Source: Enterococcus pallens ATCC BAA-351 (GTDB lineage Bacteria > Bacillota > Bacilli > Lactobacillales > Enterococcaceae). Taken from it: a DNA stretch of 64,000 nucleotides. The notes under the pieces are model-generated. The model was not told the DNA's origin. It saw only the letters and a list, made by a program, of their open reading frames with translations, and did no database searches. Shown here in pieces: positions 1 through 7,888 of the stretch. Each line of letters begins with the position of its first letter. The stretch's first letter is position 1. Where the stretch lies: assembly GCF_000407485.1 (NCBI RefSeq), contig NZ_ASWD01000001.1, positions 434,001 through 498,000 on the forward strand, given 5' to 3'. The position numbers and the translations under genes are program-made.

Positions 1-744
1 TAATAATTCCGGCACATCGTTGGCACTGTCAGGATAACCAAAACGAGGATGCAAATCCCCATAGCATTCACAGCCATCCTTGACCACATTATTGCCAATA
101 TGCAAATGGGTAATATAAGGCTTCGTGCATTGAATGACATATTTGCTCGTTTCATAGGTAGTTGGGAAATGCGACAAATCGACAATCAAGCCAAAATTAT
201 TGTGGGTCAAGCGAACATCCCCAGCAAAACGTGCGGCTAAAGGTGCCGGTCCAATCAAGGAACATTTATCCATGTCATAATCAAAAATTTCCAGCTCCAC
301 CATCATATCCTTTTTCGCTGCATAGGAGCACAGGTTGCGGGTGGTTTTCAACAACTGCTGATAGGCTTCTTCTTTCGTATCTTCCTTCCATTTGCCCGCT
401 AAAAAGGCAATTCCTTTTGCGCCCAGATAATCTGCTTCATCGATTGCTTCCAATAAAGTTTTCTCAGCCAGCACTCGATCTTCTTCGTTTAAAGCGTTAG
501 GATTCAAGCCTGGTCCTAATAACCGTGGCTGTGCGCCATAGCAAACGCGCATGTGGCTTTGTGCCAATAAATCTCGTGCCGCTGCTCGGTGATCGTCATC
601 AGGAATTTGGGTCATCTCAATTGCATTGAAGAAGGAATCCTGCGCAACCTTGGTGACACTTTCCAGCATATCGTAGCGTTGCGGTGGATAGCTCATCCAT
701 TGAATTAAGCCCATATCAAAATATTTATGAATACTTTCGCGCAT
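1..744 (-). CDS. Sugar phosphate isomerase/epimerase family protein, 3' end cut by window edge
   Basis: I translated this from the minus strand; it runs off the left edge, so about 248 N-terminal residues are visible. It reads as an AP-endonuclease-2-like TIM barrel. Likely metal or active-site residues lie in VELEIFD, VDLSHF and THLHIGN, where an E, a D/H pair and an H sit near successive strand ends. ATG at 744 is chosen; an in-frame GTG at 753 is possible and the ribosome site is weak. It lies 84 nt downstream of the gcl-like gene on the same strand. Hydroxypyruvate isomerase belongs to this fold and commonly partners gcl, but the sequence does not look like classical Hyi, so the substrate is left open. 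Confidence 0.75.
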   Translation of the reverse strand, partial: MRESIHKYFDMGLIQWMSYPPQRYDMLESVTKVAQDSFFNAIEMTQIPDDDHRAAARDLLAQSHMRVCYGAQPRLLGPGLNPNALNEEDRVLAEKTLLEAIDEADYLGAKGIAFLAGKWKEDTKEEAYQQLLKTTRNLCSYAAKKDMMVELEIFDYDMDKCSLIGPAPLAARFAGDVRLTHNNFGLIVDLSHFPTTYETSKYVIQCTKPYITHLHIGNNVVKDGCECYGDLHPRFGYPDSANDVPELL

Positions 745-775
745 CTCACTCACTCTTTTCTGTATATTTTTTTGA

Positions 776-813
776 CTTCCTAAACGAAGGAAATCTGTTC
801 TTCGTTTAGGAAG
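776..813 (-). other. Long intergenic hairpin without a U-tract
   Basis: The 14-nt arms CTTCCTAAACGAAG (776-789) and CTTCGTTTAGGAAG (800-813) are perfectly complementary around a 10-nt loop. The hairpin lies between the gcl-like gene and the isomerase gene. Neither strand has a T-run directly after the stem, so it does not look like a normal intrinsic terminator. It may stabilise or process the mRNA. Confidence 0.7.
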
Positions 814-828
814 AAAAGCTCCGTTTTA

Positions 829-2514
829 TTACACCTGGTCAGCACTTACAAAGGATTTTACATTGTCTAAGGCTGTCCCCATATCGCACAATTGCTCTGG
901 TACACAAATTGCATCAATCACGTAGGTTCGACCGGAAGTTTGCGCTCGTTTGATGGCGGCCTTCAACTCATCTGGCGTGAAGACCCGCTCCCCTTGGCAG
1001 CCAAAGCCTTCTGCTACCTTAATGTAATCCATCGTGCCGTCTTGGTTGTAAGGCATATCTACCGCATACTCAAAGCCGTAAGCTCCCTTTTGATTTTGAC
1101 GAATCAAGCCAAGGTAAGCATTGTTCACGATAATTACGATAATCGGCTTCTTGAAGGCGGCCGCTACAGCAATCTCTTCTCCCATGAAGGTAAATCCAAA
1201 GTCTCCCAACACAGTTACCGATTGTGCTTCGGGATCTGCCACCTTTGCCCCAAAGGCTGCTGGTACTTCATAGCCCAGTGTACCCGCACCACCGGATGGC
1301 AGATATCTTCTAGGACGGTCAATTTCCTGCAACTGTCCACTCCAAATCTGAGTGATTCCGCAGCCGGCAGTAAACATTGTATTTGCATCAAAGGCGGCAT
1401 TCATTTCATGGAATACCCGATGCGGCATCATCGGAGTACCTTCAAAATCAGTTTTGCGAGCTAGTTCCTGACGTGTTTGCGGCAGATCAGCGGCACGCTG
1501 AGGATTGATTGGCCCCAAATTACGCGCTTTTGCTTCTGCAGTTAATGCTTGGATAGCTTTTTTTGCATCAGCAACAATACCCAAATCCGGCTCAAACACT
1601 TTACCGATTTGTTTCGCTTCAATATCAATATGAATAAATTGACGATCCTTGCGATAAACCTCTAGATTACCGGTATGACGATCAGTGAAGCGATTGCCAA
1701 TGCCGATAACCAGATCGGAATCTAAGAAATACTTGTTTCCAATCGGCTGGCCTACTTGAATGCCAGCATGTCCTGCATTCAATGGATGCTCCACCGGTAC
1801 ACCGCCTTTGGCCATGTAGGTAGTAATGATGGGTATTTCCAGCATTTCTGCCAATTGAAGCAGTTCTTTTTCAGCCTTCGACAAGATAACACCACCGCCC
1901 ATGATGAAGATCGGTGCTTTGGCAGCAGCCAGCATATCGATAGCGGTCTTGATTTGGGCTTGATCAGCTTCTGGTGTTTCAACTGTTGCTGGCTCATAGC
2001 TGTCAATCTCAAAATCTATTTCCGTTTGCTGAATGTCTAAAGGCAGGTCCAGCAAAACTGGTCCTGGTTTGCCAGAACGCATCAGGTAGAAAGCTTCCTT
2101 CATAATTTCAGGGGTTTTCGCTGCATCCTTAATGCAAAATACTTTTTTACAAACCGTTGCCGCGATACTTTCCATATCTACACATTGGAAAGCATCCTGC
2201 TCCATTTGCCACGTATTGGCCTGTCCGGTAATCGCCAGCACCGGAATTGAATCGATGTTGGCAGTATAAAGACCGGTAACAAAGTTGGTTGCCCCAGGCC
2301 CAGAGGTACAAAGCGCAGCGCTGATTTTGTGAGAGGCTCGATAGTAACCATCGGCGGCGTGCATACAGGCTTCTTCATGGCGCATACAAAAATGCTCGAT
2401 TGGCGCATCCTCTAAATATTTGTAAACGGGGTTAATGCCTGCTCCTGGAATTCCAAAGGCATCGGTGATTCCTTCTTTAACCATAATTTGCACAATTGCT
2501 TCTGCTGCTTTCAT
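829..2514 (-). CDS. gcl: Glyoxylate carboligase-like ThDP enzyme (tartronate-semialdehyde synthase family)
   Basis: At 561 residues it has the three-domain layout of ThDP carboligases: the PYR domain at about 1-165, a central Rossmann-like domain at about 190-330, and the PP domain with GDFGFTF...VNN at about 440-470. Stretches such as GIGNRFTDRHTG and VNNAYLGLIRQ match E. coli Gcl closely, and the neighbours are allantoin-degradation genes. Gcl joins two glyoxylates to tartronate semialdehyde plus CO2. The oddity is RHEE at 45-48: E47 aligns with the catalytic glutamate of most ThDP enzymes, a position that is Val51 in E. coli Gcl. It is also shorter than the 593-residue E. coli protein. ATG at 2514 has AGGGAG upstream. 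It could be a related carboligase with another donor or acceptor. Confidence 0.82.
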   Translation of the reverse strand: MKAAEAIVQIMVKEGITDAFGIPGAGINPVYKYLEDAPIEHFCMRHEEACMHAADGYYRASHKISAALCTSGPGATNFVTGLYTANIDSIPVLAITGQANTWQMEQDAFQCVDMESIAATVCKKVFCIKDAAKTPEIMKEAFYLMRSGKPGPVLLDLPLDIQQTEIDFEIDSYEPATVETPEADQAQIKTAIDMLAAAKAPIFIMGGGVILSKAEKELLQLAEMLEIPIITTYMAKGGVPVEHPLNAGHAGIQVGQPIGNKYFLDSDLVIGIGNRFTDRHTGNLEVYRKDRQFIHIDIEAKQIGKVFEPDLGIVADAKKAIQALTAEAKARNLGPINPQRAADLPQTRQELARKTDFEGTPMMPHRVFHEMNAAFDANTMFTAGCGITQIWSGQLQEIDRPRRYLPSGGAGTLGYEVPAAFGAKVADPEAQSVTVLGDFGFTFMGEEIAVAAAFKKPIIVIIVNNAYLGLIRQNQKGAYGFEYAVDMPYNQDGTMDYIKVAEGFGCQGERVFTPDELKAAIKRAQTSGRTYVIDAICVPEQLCDMGTALDNVKSFVSADQV

Positions 2515-2533
2515 ATAATCTCCCTCTTTCGTT

Positions 2534-2544
2534 TCACTATGTGA
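2534..2544. promoter_or_regulatory. Small dyad in front of gcl
   Basis: TCAC-TAT-GTGA is a perfect short dyad about 20 nt upstream of the gcl start, next to two copies of GTTTCA. It could be a regulator site, but it is short enough to be chance. Confidence 0.3.
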
Positions 2545-2630
2545 TATTGCGTTTCATTTTATTGTATGTTACCATGGGCTCATCACCATAACAATGAGAG
2601 CGGTCTCTTTTTGGCAGCTCGTTTTACGAT

Positions 2631-2647
2631 TTGTTCATAGTGAACAA
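2631..2647. promoter_or_regulatory. Candidate IclR-type operator between gcl and iclR
   Basis: TTGTTC-ATAGT-GAACAA is a perfect dyad with 6-nt arms and a 5-nt spacer, followed by TTG and another TGAACAAT-like half. It lies between the divergent gcl and iclR genes, 34 nt before the iclR start. Related sites occur at 9626-9642 and 11003-11019 upstream of other genes of the same pathway, which makes chance less likely. Confidence 0.6.
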
Positions 2648-2680
2648 TTGAACAATATTAATTCCAAGGAGTCTATCGAT

Positions 2681-3439
2681 ATGGAAGAAAAACATATGAA
2701 AGTGAATCACTCGCTGCAAAAGGCTTTTGCCATTATTGAAATGATGGCAGAAAGCGGTGCGGAACTGCCGCTAAATGAGATTTCTAGGCAAACCGGTTTG
2801 CCTAAAGCAACAGCTCTGCGTCTGATTTATACACTGCAAACCATGGGATACATTCAGCAAAATTCTCGAACCAGTGAGTATTCTCTCTCACTCAAGTTCC
2901 AGCTATTGACCAATCATACAGATATTTACCATGATATGATCGAATTAATCCGTCCATTTATGCAAAGGGTTTCAAATCACTTGGCAGAGGCTACGTGTCT
3001 TTCCTTGTGTGACAACCAGGAGCTGGTCTACATTGAATCAATTGATAGTCTCGATAACCTGCTTAATGTTACTCAAAAAATCGGTAAACGAGCCCCTTTG
3101 TATTGCACTGGCGCAGGTAAGCTTTATTTGTCTGCTATGACTTCTGAAGAACTCACTCGCTACTTAGATGAGACTCCACTGTTGGCGTTAACCGCACATA
3201 CACTGACGACTAAAGAAGCACTTCAGCAAAAAATTTCTGACATTCAGCACGCAGGTTATTCGCTAGATGAAGAAGAGTGTGAAATTGGCGTTAAGTGTGT
3301 CGCTGTACCGATTCGCGATAGCCAGGGGAAAATTATTTGTACCTTAAGTGTATCGATGCCCGCCATTCGAGCCACGGAAGAGAAAATTCAGCAAACCATT
3401 ACTACTTTGAAAACAGTCAGCGCAGAAATTCCTTTATAA
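2681..3439 (+). CDS. IclR-family transcriptional regulator
   Basis: This 252-residue protein has an N-terminal winged helix (about residues 10-65, with LNEISRQTGLPKATALRLI as recognition region) and a C-terminal IclR effector domain (GKRAPLYCTGAGKLYLSA; SLDEEECEIGVKCVAVPI). IclR relatives such as AllR sense glyoxylate or allantoin-pathway intermediates, which fits the neighbourhood. The longer reading frame opens at 2594, but ATG at 2681 is preferred because AAGGAG lies 9 nt upstream and the extra residues do not look like IclR. It is divergent from gcl and 38 nt before the PucR-type gene, so the two regulators are probably co-transcribed. The effector is not known from sequence. Confidence 0.88.
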   Translation: MEEKHMKVNHSLQKAFAIIEMMAESGAELPLNEISRQTGLPKATALRLIYTLQTMGYIQQNSRTSEYSLSLKFQLLTNHTDIYHDMIELIRPFMQRVSNHLAEATCLSLCDNQELVYIESIDSLDNLLNVTQKIGKRAPLYCTGAGKLYLSAMTSEELTRYLDETPLLALTAHTLTTKEALQQKISDIQHAGYSLDEEECEIGVKCVAVPIRDSQGKIICTLSVSMPAIRATEEKIQQTITTLKTVSAEIPL

Positions 3440-3477
3440 CCTACTAAAAATGCTGAAAAAACAAGGAGGGAACCTTT

Positions 3478-5094
3478 TTGACTACATTAAAACATATTCT
3501 AGCTATTCAACGTTTTTCCGAATTGCAGCTGATTAATGAAGGGGCTGATTTGGAGCGTCCTTTAGATACAGTGGAAATTTCTGAAACACCGGATGTCAGT
3601 TACTATATTCCCAGCAATGCCCTACTGGTAACCACTGCCATGGCCTTTCAAGATGACGTGGAGGGCTTATGCGAGTTTATCCGTTCCTTAGCCCGTGTGT
3701 CTTCTGCCGGAATCGCGATTAAGGTAGGCCGCTTCCTCCCAACCTTAGACCAACGGGTAATTGATACTGCCAATGAATTATCTTTTCCAATTATTCAAAT
3801 TCCCATGAGCATGACCTTGGGAGATATCTCCCATAAGCTTTTAAGCTACATTTGGAAGGATCAAACGGAGCAAATCTTTTTTTCTTTAGAAATCCAACAA
3901 AAATTTGTTAACCTAATGATTCGTGGTGCATCACTGGATACCTTGATCAAACAGCTCAGCTCTATGATTAAGCAATCGATTATTTTAGTGGATTCCTTTG
4001 GACAGATTACCTGCTCCAGCTTGCAGTTTTCTAATTACGATCTGTTGAATTCCCAACAGAAAACTCAAAGCCTGCTGGAAAAAATCAAAGATTGTCAGCA
4101 GCGCAAAGCAAAGGAAAGCTTTATCTTCGAGCTGGCTGAGGATGAAAAAACCTTAATTAGTGTCTTTCCGATTGGCTCAGATCGCTATTTCCCCTTTATG
4201 CTGGTGATTTTTGAAGCCGAAAAGCTGCCGTATCCCTTCTCCCAATTCGCCATTCAGCAATCCTTGACGGTTCTGACCCTAACCTTATACAAGGAACAGA
4301 CCTTAAAAAATGAAAAACGGGCGGAGCGGCGCAGCCTGCTGACGTATTTACTGAATCATTTAACCTTGACTGAAGATGCCGAATGGCTGGAGTATAAAAA
4401 GCATTTTCCCATGCTGAACTCCAATTATTATCGAATCGTCTACATTCATGCTGTCATTCCTATGAACAAGCAATATTATTCCAAGGAAATAGATGCTTTA
4501 ATTTATGATTATCTCTATGACAACGTCGAAAAAAAATATAAGAGCATGATGCTTTTTCCTACAGAACAGTTGAATCAATGGATCTTTATTGTGCAGCAAA
4601 AGGAAGATATTTTACCGATACTTGAAGAGGTTCATGATTATCTGGCCAAGTTCTTTAGTGTTTACACTCGCTTTGGCATTGGTGATCCAGTTAATAACAT
4701 TGATCTGCTGCATTTTTCTTACAAGGAAAGCAAAAATGCTCTTGAGGAAGCTGAGGGCTCGAATAAATTTGTTTACTACAATAAGATTCAAGGAATTAAG
4801 CGCATTACTGAGAATGTTTCAGATGAGGATTTGCGTTACTTTTGTATCTCCATCTTGAAGAATCTGGCTTACCCTGAAAATCAGCTGGACATTGAGCTGC
4901 GCCGCACGATCATGACCTATCTGGATAATCAGTGTGAAATCACTAAAACGGCTGAGGCTTTGTTTATTCATCGCAACACAGTGAAATACCGAATAAAAAA
5001 ATGCGAAGAATTATTCAACACACCTATCAACGATCCTGAATTTTCTTTGCAGCTGAGGGTCGCCTTGTTTCTATCTGAGCCGGAAGCCCATTAG
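3478..5094 (+). CDS. PucR-family transcriptional regulator
   Basis: This 538-residue regulator has the PucR N-terminal domain (about 5-125, residues such as TPDVSYYIPSNALLVTTAM), a middle CdaR/GGDEF-like region, and a C-terminal helix-turn-helix (about 470-530, CEITKTAEALFIHRNTVKYR). B. subtilis PucR controls purine catabolism. The gene starts at TTG (3478), supported by AAGGAGG just upstream and the lack of a nearby in-frame Met. It follows iclR in tandem, so two regulators from different families sit in one purine locus. A bidirectional-looking hairpin follows and separates it from the convergent MFS gene. Confidence 0.88.
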   Translation: MTTLKHILAIQRFSELQLINEGADLERPLDTVEISETPDVSYYIPSNALLVTTAMAFQDDVEGLCEFIRSLARVSSAGIAIKVGRFLPTLDQRVIDTANELSFPIIQIPMSMTLGDISHKLLSYIWKDQTEQIFFSLEIQQKFVNLMIRGASLDTLIKQLSSMIKQSIILVDSFGQITCSSLQFSNYDLLNSQQKTQSLLEKIKDCQQRKAKESFIFELAEDEKTLISVFPIGSDRYFPFMLVIFEAEKLPYPFSQFAIQQSLTVLTLTLYKEQTLKNEKRAERRSLLTYLLNHLTLTEDAEWLEYKKHFPMLNSNYYRIVYIHAVIPMNKQYYSKEIDALIYDYLYDNVEKKYKSMMLFPTEQLNQWIFIVQQKEDILPILEEVHDYLAKFFSVYTRFGIGDPVNNIDLLHFSYKESKNALEEAEGSNKFVYYNKIQGIKRITENVSDEDLRYFCISILKNLAYPENQLDIELRRTIMTYLDNQCEITKTAEALFIHRNTVKYRIKKCEELFNTPINDPEFSLQLRVALFLSEPEAH

Positions 5095-5115
5095 AAGGAA
5101 ATTTACTCAAAAAAG

Positions 5116-5162
5116 CTCGAACAGTTATCAGTCTTTAAAGTCTGAAACCTGTTCGAGTTTTT
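5116..5162. terminator. Intrinsic terminator between pucR-type gene and MFS gene
   Basis: CTCGAACAG (5116-5124) pairs with CTGTTCGAG (5149-5157) and is followed by TTTTT; A-rich sequence on the other side lets it serve both convergent genes. Confidence 0.85.
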
Positions 5163-5170
5163 AGGCTGCA

Positions 5171-6418
5171 TTAATTAGAATTGTTTACTACAGCATTGGT
5201 CGCCTTTTCCTGGCAAAATCTATTAATTAAATAGAACACCAAAGTACCGGCTAAAATAATGCCAATCGCTAGATAAAATGCATAAACTTTAGTCCCGGTG
5301 GCATCCGAGATAAAACCAGTAACCGATGGCACGATAACCGATGCCGACATTCCAAAGAAATTAAACACACCATAAGTCGTCGCAATACTCTTTTTAGGCG
5401 CAAACTGTCCCAGCCAGGAAATGATAATCGGCTCCACGGCCAGCTTACCAAAGAACCCATACGCCATAATCCCAAAAACCAACAGCATTTGGTTGGAGGT
5501 GGTAATGGTGAAGAACAGCATACCAGCTGCCAAGATTTCTAAAATGATAATAATCGTGGTTTTTTTGGTAGGAATCTTATCGGCAATTCGGCTAAAAAAT
5601 AGTGCCCCAGGAATAGCCGTGAAAAAGACCAGGGACGAGGCCAGCCCAATCGCTGTCCCTTGAAACCCGCGTTCCGTTTCTAAAAAGTTCGGCAGCCAAG
5701 TATCGATTAAATAGTAGGTATACAAGGTCGAAAAATAGAGAATATAGGCAGCAATCATCGGCAGTTTAAACAAGTCTTTGATGGAGCCTTTGCTTTTCGA
5801 TGTTTCGACGGCTTTATGATTGACGTCTTTTTGCTCCGGTCGGATAAATTTGCCAAAAATAATGACCATAATCCCAATTAGAGCAACTGTGGCAAACAGC
5901 AAGTACTGCCAAGGCAGAACGCCCTCACCGACTAAGAAGCTGGAAGAAACCAGGCCTAAGCCGCTGCCGACAGCTGTTCCGCTATTAACAATCGCAGTGG
6001 CCAAGCTTTTTTTATCGGCGGGTACATACTCGGTTGTCAATGAGTAAGCCACACCATAATAAGTTCCGCAGCCTAAACCGGCTAAGACACTCCCAGCAAA
6101 AACCGCGGTTAAGCTGCTGGCGCTTGCCACAAATAAAGTCCCTAATCCAAACAGCAAAAAGCCGGGAATCATAATTTTTTTCTTACCAAAGCGATCGACT
6201 AAAAGCCCTGATGGAATCTGCATGCTGACATAGCCTAAGAAATAAAAGCTGGAGATGTTCCCCAGCTGAGCATCGGTGGCCCCGCCAAAATAATTACTAA
6301 TGATGGGATAAATCGGGGTTAGCACCGTCCGATAAATCCAGATAACAATCCAGCCTGCAGTTAAGATGAAAATGATCTGCTTCCAATAGGGAGCTCGCTT
6401 ATTTTCATTGATTTCCAT
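5171..6418 (-). CDS. MFS transporter in the allantoin cluster
   Basis: This 415-residue protein has about 12 hydrophobic segments, and GLLVDRFGKKK after the second segment matches MFS motif A. AGGGAGG precedes ATG 6418. It lies directly downstream of allantoinase on the same strand, with a hairpin between them. Its substrate cannot be read from the sequence. By position it may carry a ureide, glyoxylate-derived acid or similar pathway compound, in addition to the NCS1 permease two genes upstream. Confidence 0.85.
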   Translation of the reverse strand: MEINENKRAPYWKQIIFILTAGWIVIWIYRTVLTPIYPIISNYFGGATDAQLGNISSFYFLGYVSMQIPSGLLVDRFGKKKIMIPGFLLFGLGTLFVASASSLTAVFAGSVLAGLGCGTYYGVAYSLTTEYVPADKKSLATAIVNSGTAVGSGLGLVSSSFLVGEGVLPWQYLLFATVALIGIMVIIFGKFIRPEQKDVNHKAVETSKSKGSIKDLFKLPMIAAYILYFSTLYTYYLIDTWLPNFLETERGFQGTAIGLASSLVFFTAIPGALFFSRIADKIPTKKTTIIIILEILAAGMLFFTITTSNQMLLVFGIMAYGFFGKLAVEPIIISWLGQFAPKKSIATTYGVFNFFGMSASVIVPSVTGFISDATGTKVYAFYLAIGIILAGTLVFYLINRFCQEKATNAVVNNSN

Positions 6419-6440
6419 TTATTACGTCCTCCCTTATCTA

Positions 6441-6468
6441 AAAAGGCTTCGCCAGCTTGGGCGAAGCC
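6441..6468 (-). terminator. Hairpin terminator or attenuator after allantoinase
   Basis: GGCTTCGCC (6445-6453) pairs with GGCGAAGCC (6460-6468) around a 6-nt loop. On the minus strand it is followed by TTTT. It sits between allantoinase and the MFS gene and may reduce read-through into the latter. Confidence 0.75.
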
Positions 6469-6501
6469 AAACCAATTAAATTGCTGCCAGCAATCTAGCT
6501 A

Positions 6502-7866
6502 TTATTTTTTGATGAATTGTCCAGGGAACTCAGCTGTTACCCCTTCGCTTTGGCTGTAGATACTTTGTCCCCGTAAAATGGTTTCTACTACCTGAGCGCC
6601 AATTTCACGACCAATGTAGGGACTGATTTTGTTGCGGTATTCTAAGTCTTCTGCCTTCAACGTATACGGTGCATTTGGCTTGATTAATACAAAGTCAGCA
6701 TCTTTGCCTACGCTGATCCGGCCTTTAGTATCTAACCCAAAGCGGTCAGCAGGATTCGTCGCAATAATGTCAGCGAACTGCTTCAAAGACATGCCGCGTT
6801 TTTGTACCCCTTCGTCATACATCACATCTACGTTGTTTTGTACACCTGAAATTCCGCCCCACGCTTCGAAGGCATTTTCTTTATCCTTCAAATCGGGCGT
6901 ACATGGTGAGTGATCCGAGGTAACAAAGGCAATTTCTCCTGCCATTAATTTGTCCCACATAGCTGCCCGGTTTTCTAAGTCGCGAATCGGTGGTGAGCAT
7001 TTCACTACTGGCCCGATAGCATCCAGCTCATCAGTATGGAAGTACAGGTAATGCGTGCAAGTTTCGCAGGTTACATCCACCCCTTCTGCCCGAGCTTTGG
7101 TTACTTCTTCTACCCCTTCAGGACAAGCCACGTGACAGATGTGAATGCGACAGCCGGTTTCTTTAGCGAACAAAATCGCCCGGCGGATAGGTTCCACTTC
7201 GGTAAAGACTGGTCGGCTTTCAACGTAAGCTTTCAAGGTTGTTTCACCATTTTTGTAGGCTAAATCCCCTAATTTGTCGGTGATTGCTGCGTTTTCCGCA
7301 TGAATTGCCAACACTTTGCCTGTTTTAGCGATTTGCTTCATGCCTTCATATAACGAGTAGTCATCCACATTCATGAAGTCGCCATCAATCGTGCGATCCC
7401 CGCAGGTAGCCATAAAGCATTTGTACGCTGCTACGCCGCCGTCATTTAATTCTTGAATACCGCCTTCAAGGTTTAACGGAGTCAGACCGCCAAAGGAGCC
7501 CACATCCGAACGTAATTTATTGTCGCCAGCTTGGTACTTAATCTCCAAGCTTTCTTTGTCGGTGGTCGCCGGTACTTGGTTTAACGGCATTTCCATGAAA
7601 GATGTTACGCCGCCTTTAGCACAAGAAGCAGTTCCGGTTACATAGCCTTCCCATAAGTCGCGGTAGCCGCCTCCCGGATCAGTAATATGCACATGGGCAT
7701 CCACCATCCCAGGACTGACAACCAAACCAGCAGCATCGATTACTTTCTCGCCAGCTAAATCGTCTCCAATAGCTGAAATAACCCCATCCTTCACTGCAAC
7801 ATCTGTTTTGACTTCTCCGCTTTCTAAAATAACCAGACCGTTCTTAATTACTAAATCGTGATTCAT
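6502..7866 (-). CDS. allB: Allantoinase
   Basis: Allantoinase hydrolyses allantoin to allantoate in the cytoplasm. The 454-residue protein (E. coli AllB is 453) is a cyclic amidohydrolase with the expected binuclear metal ligands: H58 and H60 in DAHVH, K149 in AAYKCFM (carbamylated lysine), H189 in AIHAEN, H245 in ICHVA and D318 in TSDHS. The frame opens earlier at 7896, but ATG at 7866 gives the standard N-terminus MNHDLVIKNG with GAGAGG upstream. It lies 22 nt after the NCS1 permease and is probably co-transcribed with it. A dihydropyrimidinase-like role is the alternative, but length and context favour allantoinase. Confidence 0.93.
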   Translation of the reverse strand: MNHDLVIKNGLVILESGEVKTDVAVKDGVISAIGDDLAGEKVIDAAGLVVSPGMVDAHVHITDPGGGYRDLWEGYVTGTASCAKGGVTSFMEMPLNQVPATTDKESLEIKYQAGDNKLRSDVGSFGGLTPLNLEGGIQELNDGGVAAYKCFMATCGDRTIDGDFMNVDDYSLYEGMKQIAKTGKVLAIHAENAAITDKLGDLAYKNGETTLKAYVESRPVFTEVEPIRRAILFAKETGCRIHICHVACPEGVEEVTKARAEGVDVTCETCTHYLYFHTDELDAIGPVVKCSPPIRDLENRAAMWDKLMAGEIAFVTSDHSPCTPDLKDKENAFEAWGGISGVQNNVDVMYDEGVQKRGMSLKQFADIIATNPADRFGLDTKGRISVGKDADFVLIKPNAPYTLKAEDLEYRNKISPYIGREIGAQVVETILRGQSIYSQSEGVTAEFPGQFIKK

Positions 7867-7888
7867 ACTTTTTTCATCCTCTCTTTTT

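Noticed and set aside
892-1464. 190-codon frame on the plus strand opposite gcl
   Set aside because: It is antisense to a well-supported ThDP enzyme, has no ribosome site and no recognisable protein features.
829-2514. Assignment as acetolactate synthase
   Set aside because: The glutamate agrees, but many other stretches match Gcl and the context is allantoin breakdown; no small regulatory subunit gene is near.
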